A stretch of 64,000 nucleotides of DNA from Rhynchosporium graminicola. Taxonomy: Eukaryota > Ascomycota > Leotiomycetes > Helotiales > Ploettnerulaceae. The stretch is from assembly GCA_900074885.1 (NCBI GenBank), contig FJUW01000007.1:66826-130825 (forward strand), written 5' to 3'. Shown in pieces: positions 22,338 through 32,690 of this stretch; the stretch's first letter is position 1; every line of letters starts with the position of its first letter. The notes beneath the pieces were generated by a model. That model made no database searches. It saw only the letters and a list, made by a program, of their open reading frames with translations, and was not told where the DNA came from. The position numbers and the translations under genes are program-made.

Positions 22338-23674
22338 ATGGCACAATACTTTCTAGACCTGGTGTATACACTCACCAACTGCATGAGCTGCTTTCCTGGC
22401 TCTCCTCAATTAAAAATCAATAACCGGAGTTTTAAGATCCTGCGATTACTAGGAGAAGTAAGCTTACCAAACCAATTTGCAACCACAGCCCTCTAACATC
22501 TCCTAGGGAGGATTCTCCTATGTATACCTCGTCCAAGACACGTCCAACGAAGCTCTCTACGCACTCAAAAAGATCCGATGTCCATTCGGCCAGGAATCTG
22601 TCGCCCTAGCAATGAAAGAAGTAGAAGCATATGCTCTCTTCTCCCCACATCCAAACATAATCCGTTCCGTCGATTACTGCGTCTCTTCCGACCGATCAGA
22701 CCCCGGCGCAAAAACAGTGTACATTTTGCTGCCATATTATAGGAGGGGGAATCTGCAGGATATCATCAATGCGAATCTGGTCAATCATACGAAGTTTCCG
22801 GAGAGGAATTTGATGGTTTTGTTCCTTGGCGTCTGTGAGGCGTTGACGGCGATGCATAATTATAAAGTTGGACAAGGTCCAGGTGGATCTGCAAGTCAGA
22901 GGAAAGCGAAGAACATTAGAGGCGAGGCAGCGCAAGCAGATCAGGAGGCGGCAGAGGAAAATGAGCAGAGGAGAGGAAGGCAGAAGGGAAGAGAGGTAGA
23001 TCATGATAGTGAACAGCAAGAACCGTTGATGGATGATGAGGTTTCGCAAAGTCAAGTGGGCGTTGCGCCGGGTGATATCAGAGCTTATGCGCATAGGGAT
23101 ATCAAACCAGGTAAGAAGCTTTTGACGATATTGAAGGATGCAGCTAATGCGGATAGGAAACATCATGATTGATGATGACGGCGAACAACCTATTCTTATG
23201 GATCTCGGATCCTTAGCACCCTCTCCTACACCCATAACCTCTCGATCTCTAGCTCTAGCTGTCCAAGACCAAGCAGCAGAACATTCCACAATGCCCTACC
23301 GAGCCCCCGAATTATTCGACGTGAAGACAGGAAGCACAGTTGACACCAAAGTCGATATTTGGTCCCTTGGATGTACATTATACGCCTGCTTGGTTGGCAA
23401 ATCGCCATTCGAGATGCGTAGTGATGAGACTGGAGGAAGCTTGAGTCTTTGTGTACTGGGAGGGGATTGGAGATTTCCTGATGAGGGAGCGGGAGGCAAG
23501 AAGAAGGCTGTAAATCAACCAGGTCAGAGCGAAGATAGTGAGATTAGCGAGAGTATTCGGGAAGTGGTTAGGAGGTGTTTGAGGGTTGAGCCGGCGGAGA
23601 GGCCGGATGTGGATGAGCTGATTGAGATTGTGAAGGGGGTCATTGATGGGCTGCCGGAGGATAGCTCTTCATGA
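22338..23674 (+). CDS. ENV7: Serine/threonine protein kinase, Env7/STK16 family
   Basis: NAK-family kinase; yeast Env7 sits on the vacuole membrane through palmitoylation and restrains membrane fusion. Exons 22338-22457, 22507-23110 and 23157-23674 (413 aa), all GT-AG. The N-terminus has a Cys pair in TNCMSCFPGS suited to lipidation. Kinase motifs in order: glycine loop LLGEGGFSYVY (split by intron 1), ALKKI with the ATP lysine, the HRDIKPGN catalytic loop (split by intron 2), DLGS in place of DFG, and the MPYRAPELF activation-segment end. A highly charged insert of about 70 residues (KAKNIRGEAAQADQEAAEEN and onward) lies just before the catalytic loop. DLGS rather than DFG is normal for the STK16 group. 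Confidence 0.92.
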
Positions 23675-24669
23675 TTGTGGATGGGATGCGTATGCTTGTG
23701 GGAGACGGCGTTTAGTGTAGATGGATGGGAACCAGAATTGGGTCTACTTACACAACTAATAGATCATCGATTGAAGATGGACTTGAATCTCTTGCGCATC
23801 TGTTTTCAGGGCAAACCTGCCTTTCATAGAACTATAATGTTCCTCTATAGCTAGCCTTACTGATTTCAGTATTTCGTAGCTGAGTTACCTGATTCTTTAT
23901 TCAGACAGAACTTTTGTTTAAGCAATTAATATGACCCAATAGAGCACACTATGACTACAAGTGACTGCTTCGAAATCCTCGCGAAAACAGCCCTGGAACT
24001 TCTACCGTTTAATGTTAGAAGTCTCCACTCTTGATCTAGCTTCGAGCTTGAGAGTCTCAGCCTTGTCAAATTGCCTAGCCTTGAGCGGGACGAAACGCTC
24101 GCCCCCGACCCCGAAGCCCCGCGATTGACGTTATTCTGGGAGGAAGCCCGTGTGATGTTAAGCAGCGGGATTCCCTTGGATGTCAATAAAGTTCAGAAAT
24201 TCTCAAATATGATTTCATAAGAACAAATATAGATCAATCTCCACCCATGGACCCCCTTGTCCCCTCTGCCAGTCAGAGTTCCAGCCTTAATTCTCACGCC
24301 CAAGCTGGGCTGTGCATCGCAGCAGTCTATCACGTTCTCAGCCCCCAACCAGCTTGTCAGATTCAGATTCATAGGAGAGCTGAACGGCTAGTGCTTTACA
24401 AACCTCTATCCATCTTCTCCTTTTTCTCCTTTTCCTTCATACGGTTTCCAGATCTCAAAATGTATGCCTAGCAAACTTACGCTGCAACCTAATCCCTGGA
24501 TTCCAAATATCCCTCCCCAGCATCGTGAACAAGATCACCACTTCCAACCAGTTACCAGGCGGCCTCTTAATCCCAAGATCTGCCTTGCCAACGCAACATG
24601 ATTCCAGCATCCTTGGCCGCCGTGGATAAACTTCTAGAAGTGGATCGCCCGAGCACATAAAGCGAAACC
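23675..24669. promoter_or_regulatory. Intergenic, phospholipase C promoter, 1.0 kb
   Basis: Between two plus-strand genes. Short frames here show no family match and probably fall in the leader of the phospholipase C gene. Confidence 0.5.
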
Positions 24670-27394
24670 ATGACCCTCCTCAGTCCTTCCGGCAAACAGT
24701 ACTCTCTCCATAAACTCGTCGCCATGTCGACTCTCATGTCTCCCGCGCATGCGGCACACTTCCGACCTCTAATCCAAGCCGGCGGAGGAGATGCTTCATC
24801 GGAAATATCACCGCATCATCTGTATCTCTCGCACGGGGTACAGGAGCACTTACTACGAGTTTACGATGGCTTACGAGGAACCGATCCCGTTCTCTCGAAA
24901 GCCAAATTCGAAGAATGGTTGCAGACGGTACAGGAACAAGAGGGTTTGAAGCTCGATGCTCAGGAATACAAATTCGAACAGTTTCTGGAAGCGGTGTACT
25001 ATCAGAGAGGGTTCGAGGCGATCAAGGAGGTGGGGGAGAAGGATCTGAGCAAGCCGTTGAGTAATTACTATGTTAGTAGTAGTCATAATACGTACTTGTC
25101 GGGGAACCAGTTGATGAGCAAAAGTACGACGGATGCTTATAAGAATGTTAGAGTTCCTTTCAAGAGTCCAAATTGCAAGCAGCACCGGCTGATTAGTTAC
25201 CTAGGTCCTCATCCGCGGATGCCGCTGCATCGAAATCGACGTCCACAATGGCGAAGCTCCAGAGAATAAGTCTAGCGAAAACTTGTCGCAAACATTCTCG
25301 AATTCCCCTCAACCAGCCAATAAAGCAGATCATAAACGCCATATATCAGGAAGCACGCTATCTAGTCGCGCAGCGGCCGCATTCGAGAAAGCAGACGAGA
25401 TATTCGATAAAGCGAAACGGAAACTGGCTGATAAACTCGGCCCCGATTCCTCAAGTAAGAAAGATGACGGTGGCAGAAATGTCACATCCAGTTCTTTAGA
25501 AGTCGAGAATCCGAGTGGCAGGCCAAGTTCGATTCGTTCTGCTATGAGTGGTGAGCCATTGGTCTTACATGGATGGACACTCACGGCGCCTATTGGATTC
25601 CGAGCTGTGTGTAAATCAATTCGCGAGTCCGCGTTTCTGACTAGTAAACTACCGCTGATTGTCAGTTTGGAAGTACATGCCGATTTGGACCAGCAAGAAG
25701 TGATGGTCGATATCATGAAAGAGGAATGGAAAGGGGTGCTCGTTGATGTACCGCACGAGGGGTGTGATCCTGAAACACGTCTGCCGAGACTCGATGAATT
25801 GATGGAGAAGATCTTGATTAAAGTCAAGAAAGCGGTTGCTGATAAACAAGACCTAACACCTGCACCTGCAACGCTATCGCCGAGTTTAACGAAGACAGAC
25901 TCGGAGTCGATATCTGGATCGGAGGATGAGAGAGGAACGGGAAAGCAGAAAGTCAAGATTTGTGAGAATTTGAGTAATCTTGGTATTTACACACATAGCG
26001 AACATTTCATCGGTTTTGAAACGAAATCCGCAACGAAACCGAGCCATATCTACTCGATTGGGGAGAATCAAATTCAAGAATTGCACGAGACTCAAAAACA
26101 AGCCATGTTCTCCCACAACCGGAATTTTTTCATGCGCGCCTACCCGGCTGGTTTCCGTATTGATTCTTCGAATGTCGATCCGTCTGAGTTCTGGCGCAAA
26201 GGCGTGCAGATGGTAGCTTTGAACTGGCAAAAACTAGATGAGGGAATGATGTTGAATGAGGGTATGTTTGCAGGCGAACATGGATGGGTGTTGAAGCCTC
26301 AGGGATATCGCAGCGAAACAAAGGAGTCTATAGATTTCCAGACGTTGGATTTAAAGATTACAGTTTTGGCTGGTCAGCATATTCCCCTACCTGAGGATAC
26401 GGAGGTTAAGAGCTTTCATCCGTATGTGAGGTGTGAGTTGCATGTTGAGAAGGAGCAGGAGGAGGGCCAGGAGCCATTGGCAGGTGAACATAGGAAGAAA
26501 AAGACAGGCTATCAGAAGGGAGATCATCCAAATTTCGGGGAGGGTGGATCAGTCATAGAATTTCCTACGATCAGGAAAGTCGTCGAGGAGTTGAGCTTTG
26601 TCAGGTTTGTCTCCCTTCACTACTACTCATCTAAGCTTTGTATGAAAGTAGCTAACGTCGAGACGTGCAGATTCAAAATCGAAGACGCACGTTACGCAAA
26701 AGACGATTTAGCGGCATGGGCATGTATCCGACTCGATCGCCTGCAACAGGGATATCGATTCGTGTATCTTCTTGATGCGAAGGGTCAGGCTACGCCGGGG
26801 TTACTGTTGATGAAGATCGAGAAGAAACTTGCGCCCTGTAGGCTGACGAGGAGCACGTTGCTTGTCGATGAGACGAAGCCGGTTGTTAAGAAGAAGTCGA
26901 GTGTCGACATCAAGAATGGGGCGCCGGTGAAGAAGGTATCGACGGTAGATATTAAGGAGAAGCCGCTTGCTAGGAATTTGAACGGGCCCTTGAAGGAAGA
27001 CAAGCCGGGTGTTAAGACGATCACTTCGCTCGGTGTGAAGGAAGATGAGGGGTTGGAGAAAGGAGGAGTGGAAAAGGATGTTGAGAGGGTTGTTGCACAA
27101 GATCTGACGATTGTCGATGTTGGAGGCGAGACCAAGATCATCCTGCAGAGCTCGGAGACTCCTGTTAAGGATGAGAAACCCGTGGTAGAGGACATGGATG
27201 TCGCAACCAAGAAGGATGAGACGCCTGTCATTCAGCAGGGCACGGTGACTGTGCTTGAGGATGAGAAGCCCGGGGTCGAGGACAAGGCTGTCCTTCAGCA
27301 GATCTCTGAGCTCGAAGTCAAGGAAGGTGTGATTGAGGAATTGCCGACTGGAGTAAAGAAAGATGAAGGGCCTGTTCCGATTCTAAACCTTTAG
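24670..27394 (+). CDS. PLC1: Phosphoinositide-specific phospholipase C (delta type)
   Basis: Hydrolyses PIP2 to IP3 and diacylglycerol. Exons 24670-25146, 25205-26604 and 26671-27394 (866 aa). The first intron has a GTTAGA donor and a CCTAG acceptor, giving DAYKN-VLIRGCRCIEIDV. An EF-hand-like N-terminal region is followed by the X domain from about residue 125, with catalytic His in SSHNTYLSGNQL and the second in LHGWTLTAPIGF, and the metal-site Glu/Asp in CIEIDVHNG. The Y domain (about 407-527) has SNLGIYTHSEHF and PAGFRIDSSNVDP. A C2 domain (about 534-680) is interrupted by the second intron and ends LDAKG and LLLMKIEKKL. A repetitive Lys/Glu/Val tail of about 180 residues follows. No PH domain. 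Confidence 0.92.
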
Positions 27395-28134
27395 ATAGCG
27401 GAATCTGGAATAGGGTTAGCATGGCGACAGAACTGAGAAGGAAGTGTACCAGGACTATACGGAGATACCCAGCCTTCGAGAGGCTCTATGGCGGTGGAAT
27501 TAGCTGAATTTTAGCCTTCATTTCGAGATTTTGGATGCGATGCGTAACAGTGCATTATTGACTTCAGTCTTGGGTCTCGGATTCTGCAGTTGGCTGAGAT
27601 ATACAACTGCGTAGATGCAATTGTGTAGTAGCTTTGTTCTTAGATACCCTTCAATGCCGATTCTGTTTTAGGACACTACAAGACTCCTTCAATGAGACTC
27701 GTGAAATCGCGAGGATATTTATGTTTCGTCTGAGTTCGCATCCGGATTAGCATTTGTCTTTGTCCTCGGTTAATTTGTTGACATTTGATAGCCGCTTTTA
27801 TATTGATTGCTAGCTGCATTATGATTCAAAAATAAACTGTTATCAATCAGCCTCCTGCTATCGTGTTTTTTATTTCAAAGCCTTGTCTATTGAGCTATCA
27901 ATTTCAGAATGACAATAGGAAGTTCAAATGAGAAACCTACTTAGTTAGCCAAAGTAATGAGACGGATCACGGTGAACAGTCATGTCACCTCACCGCCGCA
28001 GGCTAGCGCCGATCTTTCTGCCAGATCGTCAGCCGAGGCTGAGATATCTCGCTCACTTCTATTTAGATTCAAATGTAACAATTCCTGTATGAACACAAAT
28101 TCGCTCAAGCTCTTGCACAACGATAACAGACAAG
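27395..28134. promoter_or_regulatory. Intergenic, PEX7 promoter, 740 bases
   Basis: Between two plus-strand genes; AT-rich, no coding signal. Confidence 0.55.
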
Positions 28135-29280
28135 ATGCTTGAATTCCGCACGCAAGGCTACAATGGCTACGACCTGAAGTACTCGCCTTTTCATAGTGAT
28201 CGCATCGCAGTGTCAACAGCCGCGAACTACGGTTTGGTTGGCAACGGTCGAGCCTACATCTTGGGTATCACAACAGTTGGAAACATTGTCAATCTTGCTC
28301 AGTAAATCATTCTCGTTCAAAATTCGGGCCTAGTTGACCTTCTGTAGATTCGACACCACCGATGCGTGCTATGGAATCGCCTGGTCGGAAGCACACGAGA
28401 ATCACTTTGCAGTGGCATGTGGGGATGGAGTTGTTCGTATGTATGATGGCAGCGCTCCAGGCAGTCTCCCGCTTGTCAATTATGCAGAGCACAAACGTGA
28501 GGTCTATTCAGTCAGCTGGAACTTGGTCTCCAAAGACAATTTTGTATCGAGTTCTTGGGATGGAACAATCAAGCTGGCATGTACCCCGCTACCCCGCCAT
28601 GATGAAGAAAACTAATTCTGTTGAAGTGGTCTCCTTCTCGCGCTCAATCTATCCTCACTCTCCCAACGCATAGCTGCACATATAGTGTAGCCTTCTCACC
28701 CTTCTCCCCCTCAGTAATCACCTCGGTCTCCTCAGACTCCCATCTACGCGTCTTCGATATCCGCACACCCGCATCCGCCTCCAACCATCTCGTCTCCCTA
28801 ATTCCGATCCATGGCCCAGCACCTACTCTTAACTCTCAGATCCCCAGCTCAGCCCGCTCACCTCCCTCCGAATGCCTCACGCATGATTGGAACAAATACC
28901 ACGGGTCTGTGATTGCAACCGCCGGCGTCGACCAAATGATCCGAACATTCGATCTGCGCAACCCTAATTCAGGCGCTATGGCCACACTCGCAGGACATCG
29001 GTATGCTGTTCGGAAGTTAGCTTGGTCGCCGCACTTCTCTGACGTTCTGCTTTCCGGGAGTTATGATATGAGTGCGAGGATTTGGACGGATGGGTCGGCG
29101 ATGGGCGTCAATGAGCTGGGGAGTATGGGGCCGTCGAGACAATTGGGTGAGATGGATGCACATACTGAGTTTGTGACGGGTGTGGATTGGTGTATGTTCG
29201 GGGCGGAGGGATGGGTTGCTACAACGGGGTGGGATGAGAGGGTCTGTGTTTGGGATTCGCGGGCTTTTGTTGCCAGATAG
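28135..29280 (+). CDS. PEX7: Peroxisomal PTS2 receptor Pex7 (WD40)
   Basis: Cytosolic receptor that recognises PTS2-bearing enzymes and brings them to peroxisomes with a co-receptor. Exons 28135-28301, 28348-28576 and 28627-29280 (349 aa). It starts MLEFRTQGYNGYDLKYSPFH, the usual Pex7 beginning, and carries about six WD repeats: YGIAWSEAHENHFAVACGDG, VYSVSWN...SSSWDGTIKLW, YSVAFSPFS, HRYAVRKLAWSPH and VTGVDWCM, ending ATTGWDERVCVWDS. The second intron starts with GC (GCATGT) rather than GT; the GC donor is required, since a nearby GT would shift the frame out of DGTIKLWSPS. An insert of about 30 residues after the fourth strand set is common in filamentous fungi. Confidence 0.92.
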
Positions 29281-29673
29281 GTCGCCTCAATTTCCTAAGC
29301 TTGGACAGGCCCAGCACTTGCAACCAAAGGGCGTTCTACACACTTTGGGCGGCGTTTTTAACTTGCTTGAGAGCATGGGATCACGAATTATGACACTCAT
29401 TATGGCATCGTTTCTGGGTGCATGGATACGGACGATATAATACCAGGCGTTAGGATGACGGCATTGTACAGCGTGACAGAGATATTTTCTCTCGCATGGG
29501 TGGATGTGTTATGGCTTAGCGTACAGACGGGTTGGTTTGCATATGGGCTTCCATAGGTACTTGTAATAATGAAAAGTTCTTTTCCTCTCCATAATTACAA
29601 ATAACGATGTTTCTTGTCAGACTTTTCCCCCTATTTTCACGCGCTACTCCCACTTTCCAGCAACTCCCCAGCT
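29281..29673. other. Intergenic between convergent genes, 393 bases
   Basis: 3' ends of PEX7 (plus) and the GH10 xylanase gene (minus). No coding signal. Confidence 0.55.
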
Positions 29674-31048
29674 TCACAGCGTCAAAGACAACCAGCTCCT
29701 CTTCCCAGGCTTTCCGGGCTTTCCTGGGCCATGGGGGTGATGAGGATGGTCATCCTCATTCTCGCGGATTGCCTTTTTGAGAACCTTGATAATGGCGTTA
29801 TAGGCGGGATGTTTGGAGAAATCAGGAAACCAGAGGGTTCCTGCTCCTTGGCCGCGGAAGACATCTGGGATCCAGGAGAACTGTTTTATTGCGGATCAGC
29901 AAATGGAAGAGGAGGAGAAAGGGGAGAGAATGGAGAAGGAAAGACATACTGGATCATAGAAGTCCCAGACTGTGACTCCGATGCATGCGTCGACCTGTAA
30001 ACACGCATCAACCGTATTTGCGAAATCGACAGCTTGCTGAGCGAGATTCGTGGTGTTGGTTGGGAGGTCAATCCGAACATCCTGTACGTGGGGGACAGTT
30101 AGCACTGCTTCTTATTAGGGGAGTTGGTCAGACATGAGAATTGTCGAGAAAATGACAACATATAAAAAGAGGACCAAAATACGCACCAATTCCGTAACAG
30201 CAATCTCGTCCACCATATCAGCAAACAGTTCCATATTCTCCACCAACTGCTCCAAGTTCGGCGCTCTTCCAGCCTCAAAGTGTGCTTGCATACCTACGCC
30301 ATCGATTCGGATACCGTCGTCTTGGAGGAACTTGACGATGTTCTTGCGCGCGGAGTTTGTTTTATCAGAGACGCGTTCCATGTTATAATCATTATAATAA
30401 AGTTTGGCATGCGGATCCGCCTTTGCAGCGGCCCGGAAAGCGATCTTGATATACTCGGGCCCGATATGGTGCAGGAAGGTTGAGTTGCGGTAGGTGCCGT
30501 CTTCGTTCAGAGCTTCGTTTAGGACGTCCCAGGCGTAGCATTGGCCTTTCCAGTGTTTGGCTACTTGCGTGATGTGGTTTACCATTGCGGCTGTGAGGGT
30601 GGCTTTGGTCCAGGCTTTGGTCTCGACCCAGGGGGCGAGTTGAGAGTGCCAGACAAGGGTGTGGCAGCGCAGGATGCGGTTGTCCTTTTTTGCCAGGTCG
30701 GAGACTACTTCGCCCATGGTCCAGTTGAAGATGTTTTCTTGGGGCTCGGTTGCGAACCACTGTTTTATTGGCATTAGTATTGCACTTCTCTCGCTTCTTT
30801 CCTGCAAGAGTTTCGATTCTCGATTCTCAAAGGAAAAAGTACGTTACCTTTTGACCATTACCTCCAACCAGTTGACCGAATTCCCGTTTATCTCTGAGGA
30901 TCTTGACGTATGTAGCATTGCTCAACTCTCCAACATCAGTGGCGGTTCCGAAGTACTTCAGGCCGGCTTTGACGGCTAGTTCGTGGAGTTGAGCGGAGAC
31001 AAAGGGCATGGCTGCCATGGTGGCGAGGAGGCTAGGTTGGAAACGCAT
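29674..31048 (-). CDS. GH10 endo-1,4-beta-xylanase
   Basis: Secreted enzyme cutting the xylan backbone. Four exons on the minus strand: 30848-31048, 30187-30759, 29950-30081 and 29674-29880 (370 aa), all GT-AG. Signal peptide MRFQPSLLATMAAMPFVSA. GH10 features: KYFGTATDVGEL, then WFATEPQENIFNWTMGE, the HTLVWHSQLAPWV strand, the acid/base Glu in WDVLNEALNEDG, YYNDYNMER, GVGMQAHFEAG, and the nucleophile Glu in EIAVTEL. The last exon completes the barrel (FSWIPDVFRGQGAGTLWF) and adds a Gly/Pro/Lys-rich tail instead of a cellulose-binding domain. A TATAAAAG lies on the minus strand at 31121-31128, about 75 bases before the start. Confidence 0.93.
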
Positions 31049-32690
31049 CTTGACTGTCGAGGTTCAGACAATAGAGTTTGCGACACAGAGAGGAAGGAGA
31101 AGTAGGTTTCCATAGTAAAGCTTTTATACTAATTGATCATGGACCCAGGTGATACTGATAGACCGGGTAAAAGTCATAGAAGGGAAACTTCATCCGCCAG
31201 GCCGATATGCACATGGACATATCAGATGTTCAATCTGGACCTGCATCTTTCTCCCCGCTTAGAACCAACAGCTTGGAGTCATCATCTCATTTGCAATAGA
31301 TTTCATCTGAACCTCATCCCGACAGGGTTTCTGTAAACAACGAAGCTCTAAGCCACTCTCGGTTCAGATCTGCCGGGTAAAGCCTACACAACTGTCAAGA
31401 CGGGATCGAAAAAGTCCATATTGTGGCTTCGTAAGTCTAATTTAGGTATGGCTGTATGTCAGAACATGGCAGTCAACCAGTCTGTTGAGATACCGAAAAA
31501 GAAACACGGCACGGCTAAAAGATCCGGCGCCTCCCCGAGGGACATCGGTCTTTACCCCGCAGCCTACTGGCCCCCATGCACGTTATAGGAAGGTGGCGTC
31601 GCCGTTTCGTTCTGGAGACTGGAAAAAATGTTTGTGCCATTCCCCGCTCGCTCTGGGAGAGGGAGAAGAGAAGCGTCTGCCTTGGCGAGTCAACGGCTAA
31701 ATGGGGTAAATGTATGCTTGGAGAGCGGGAGGGAAGAAGTGTTTTGCCGAAGGTGATAATCTTTGATGCATTTTGGATCATCAAGGTCTATCTTTTCTTG
31801 CCTGACCAGCTTAGTCTTAGCGTTGGTGGCTTGGGAAGATGTAAGTAGAAAGGGGTGTCTTTGTGGTTGTTGACTTTGGACTCGCTTAATTTTCGGGGTC
31901 TGGTTCTTTCCTCGATGAGCATTTTTGCACGTTCGAGGGAAGCTACTTTAGTAAGACACAGGTCTCCCTAGGGTCTATCATAACGTACACGAGATGCTAG
32001 GAGAGGTGGGCTTTCGAATGTTAAGATGTGTAATGTAACTCATCGCATACAATTTCACTGTACCCAGCACCGCTTCCTAGTCGTAGGATCAAGCCGCCTC
32101 ATCGACGAGTTGTTACGTCAAATCAGGCTTCAGATCTAAGCTCCGCGATACTTCCACCTAAAAATTATATGCGCTGTACTTGATTCTGTAGGGTGGGGAA
32201 ACCAGACTTCGAACTTCGAGTGATTAAGAGCTGCTTTATTCGCTTTGGCCGAATGTAGATGTGACACGAGGTTTCGTGATTTGTGCAACTAGCGTTTTGA
32301 CCGAATTCTACAAGGCTAGACATCAGAGGAACCGTGCCACACAAGAAGGTTCATAGTCGGAGATATAAAACACAGTTATGGTCCTGTGCCCTTCCATGAA
32401 ATGTGGATCATCCGCCTGAGCACAGCCAATCACTTCGGATCAGGGGACCCCGCCTCTAGTCGTCAGCCTTGGCCCAAAGTCAACCACGAGGGCTCGAGCT
32501 TGGATCTCGAACTTGATGTAAATGACTATGCGCAAGTTCACTCGTAGTGCTTCACTATGGCCTCGTGCTCTATCTTTGCGCCGGTCAAGTATTGATTGAT
32601 GCGAATATAGATGGCTTCATTTTACCCTCCTTGAAGGATCCGTGGTTCTGATCTCGAAATATACTTACCCCACGCCGCTTCTTGCCCGTT
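31049..32690. promoter_or_regulatory. Divergent promoter region (GH10 xylanase / GH76), 1.64 kb
   Basis: The two glycoside hydrolase genes point away from each other. Two perfect GGCTAAA words lie at 31513-31519 and 31695-31701, matching the XlnR/Xyr1 site of fungal xylanase genes. TATAAAAG on the minus strand at 31121-31128 suits the xylanase. Short frames inside show no family match. Confidence 0.5.
31513..31701 (+). promoter_or_regulatory. Two GGCTAAA words (XlnR/Xyr1-type) before xylanase
   Basis: GGCTAAA at 31513-31519 and 31695-31701, about 465 and 650 bases upstream of the minus-strand xylanase start. The motif is the established XlnR/Xyr1 core; occupancy here is inferred. Confidence 0.4.
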
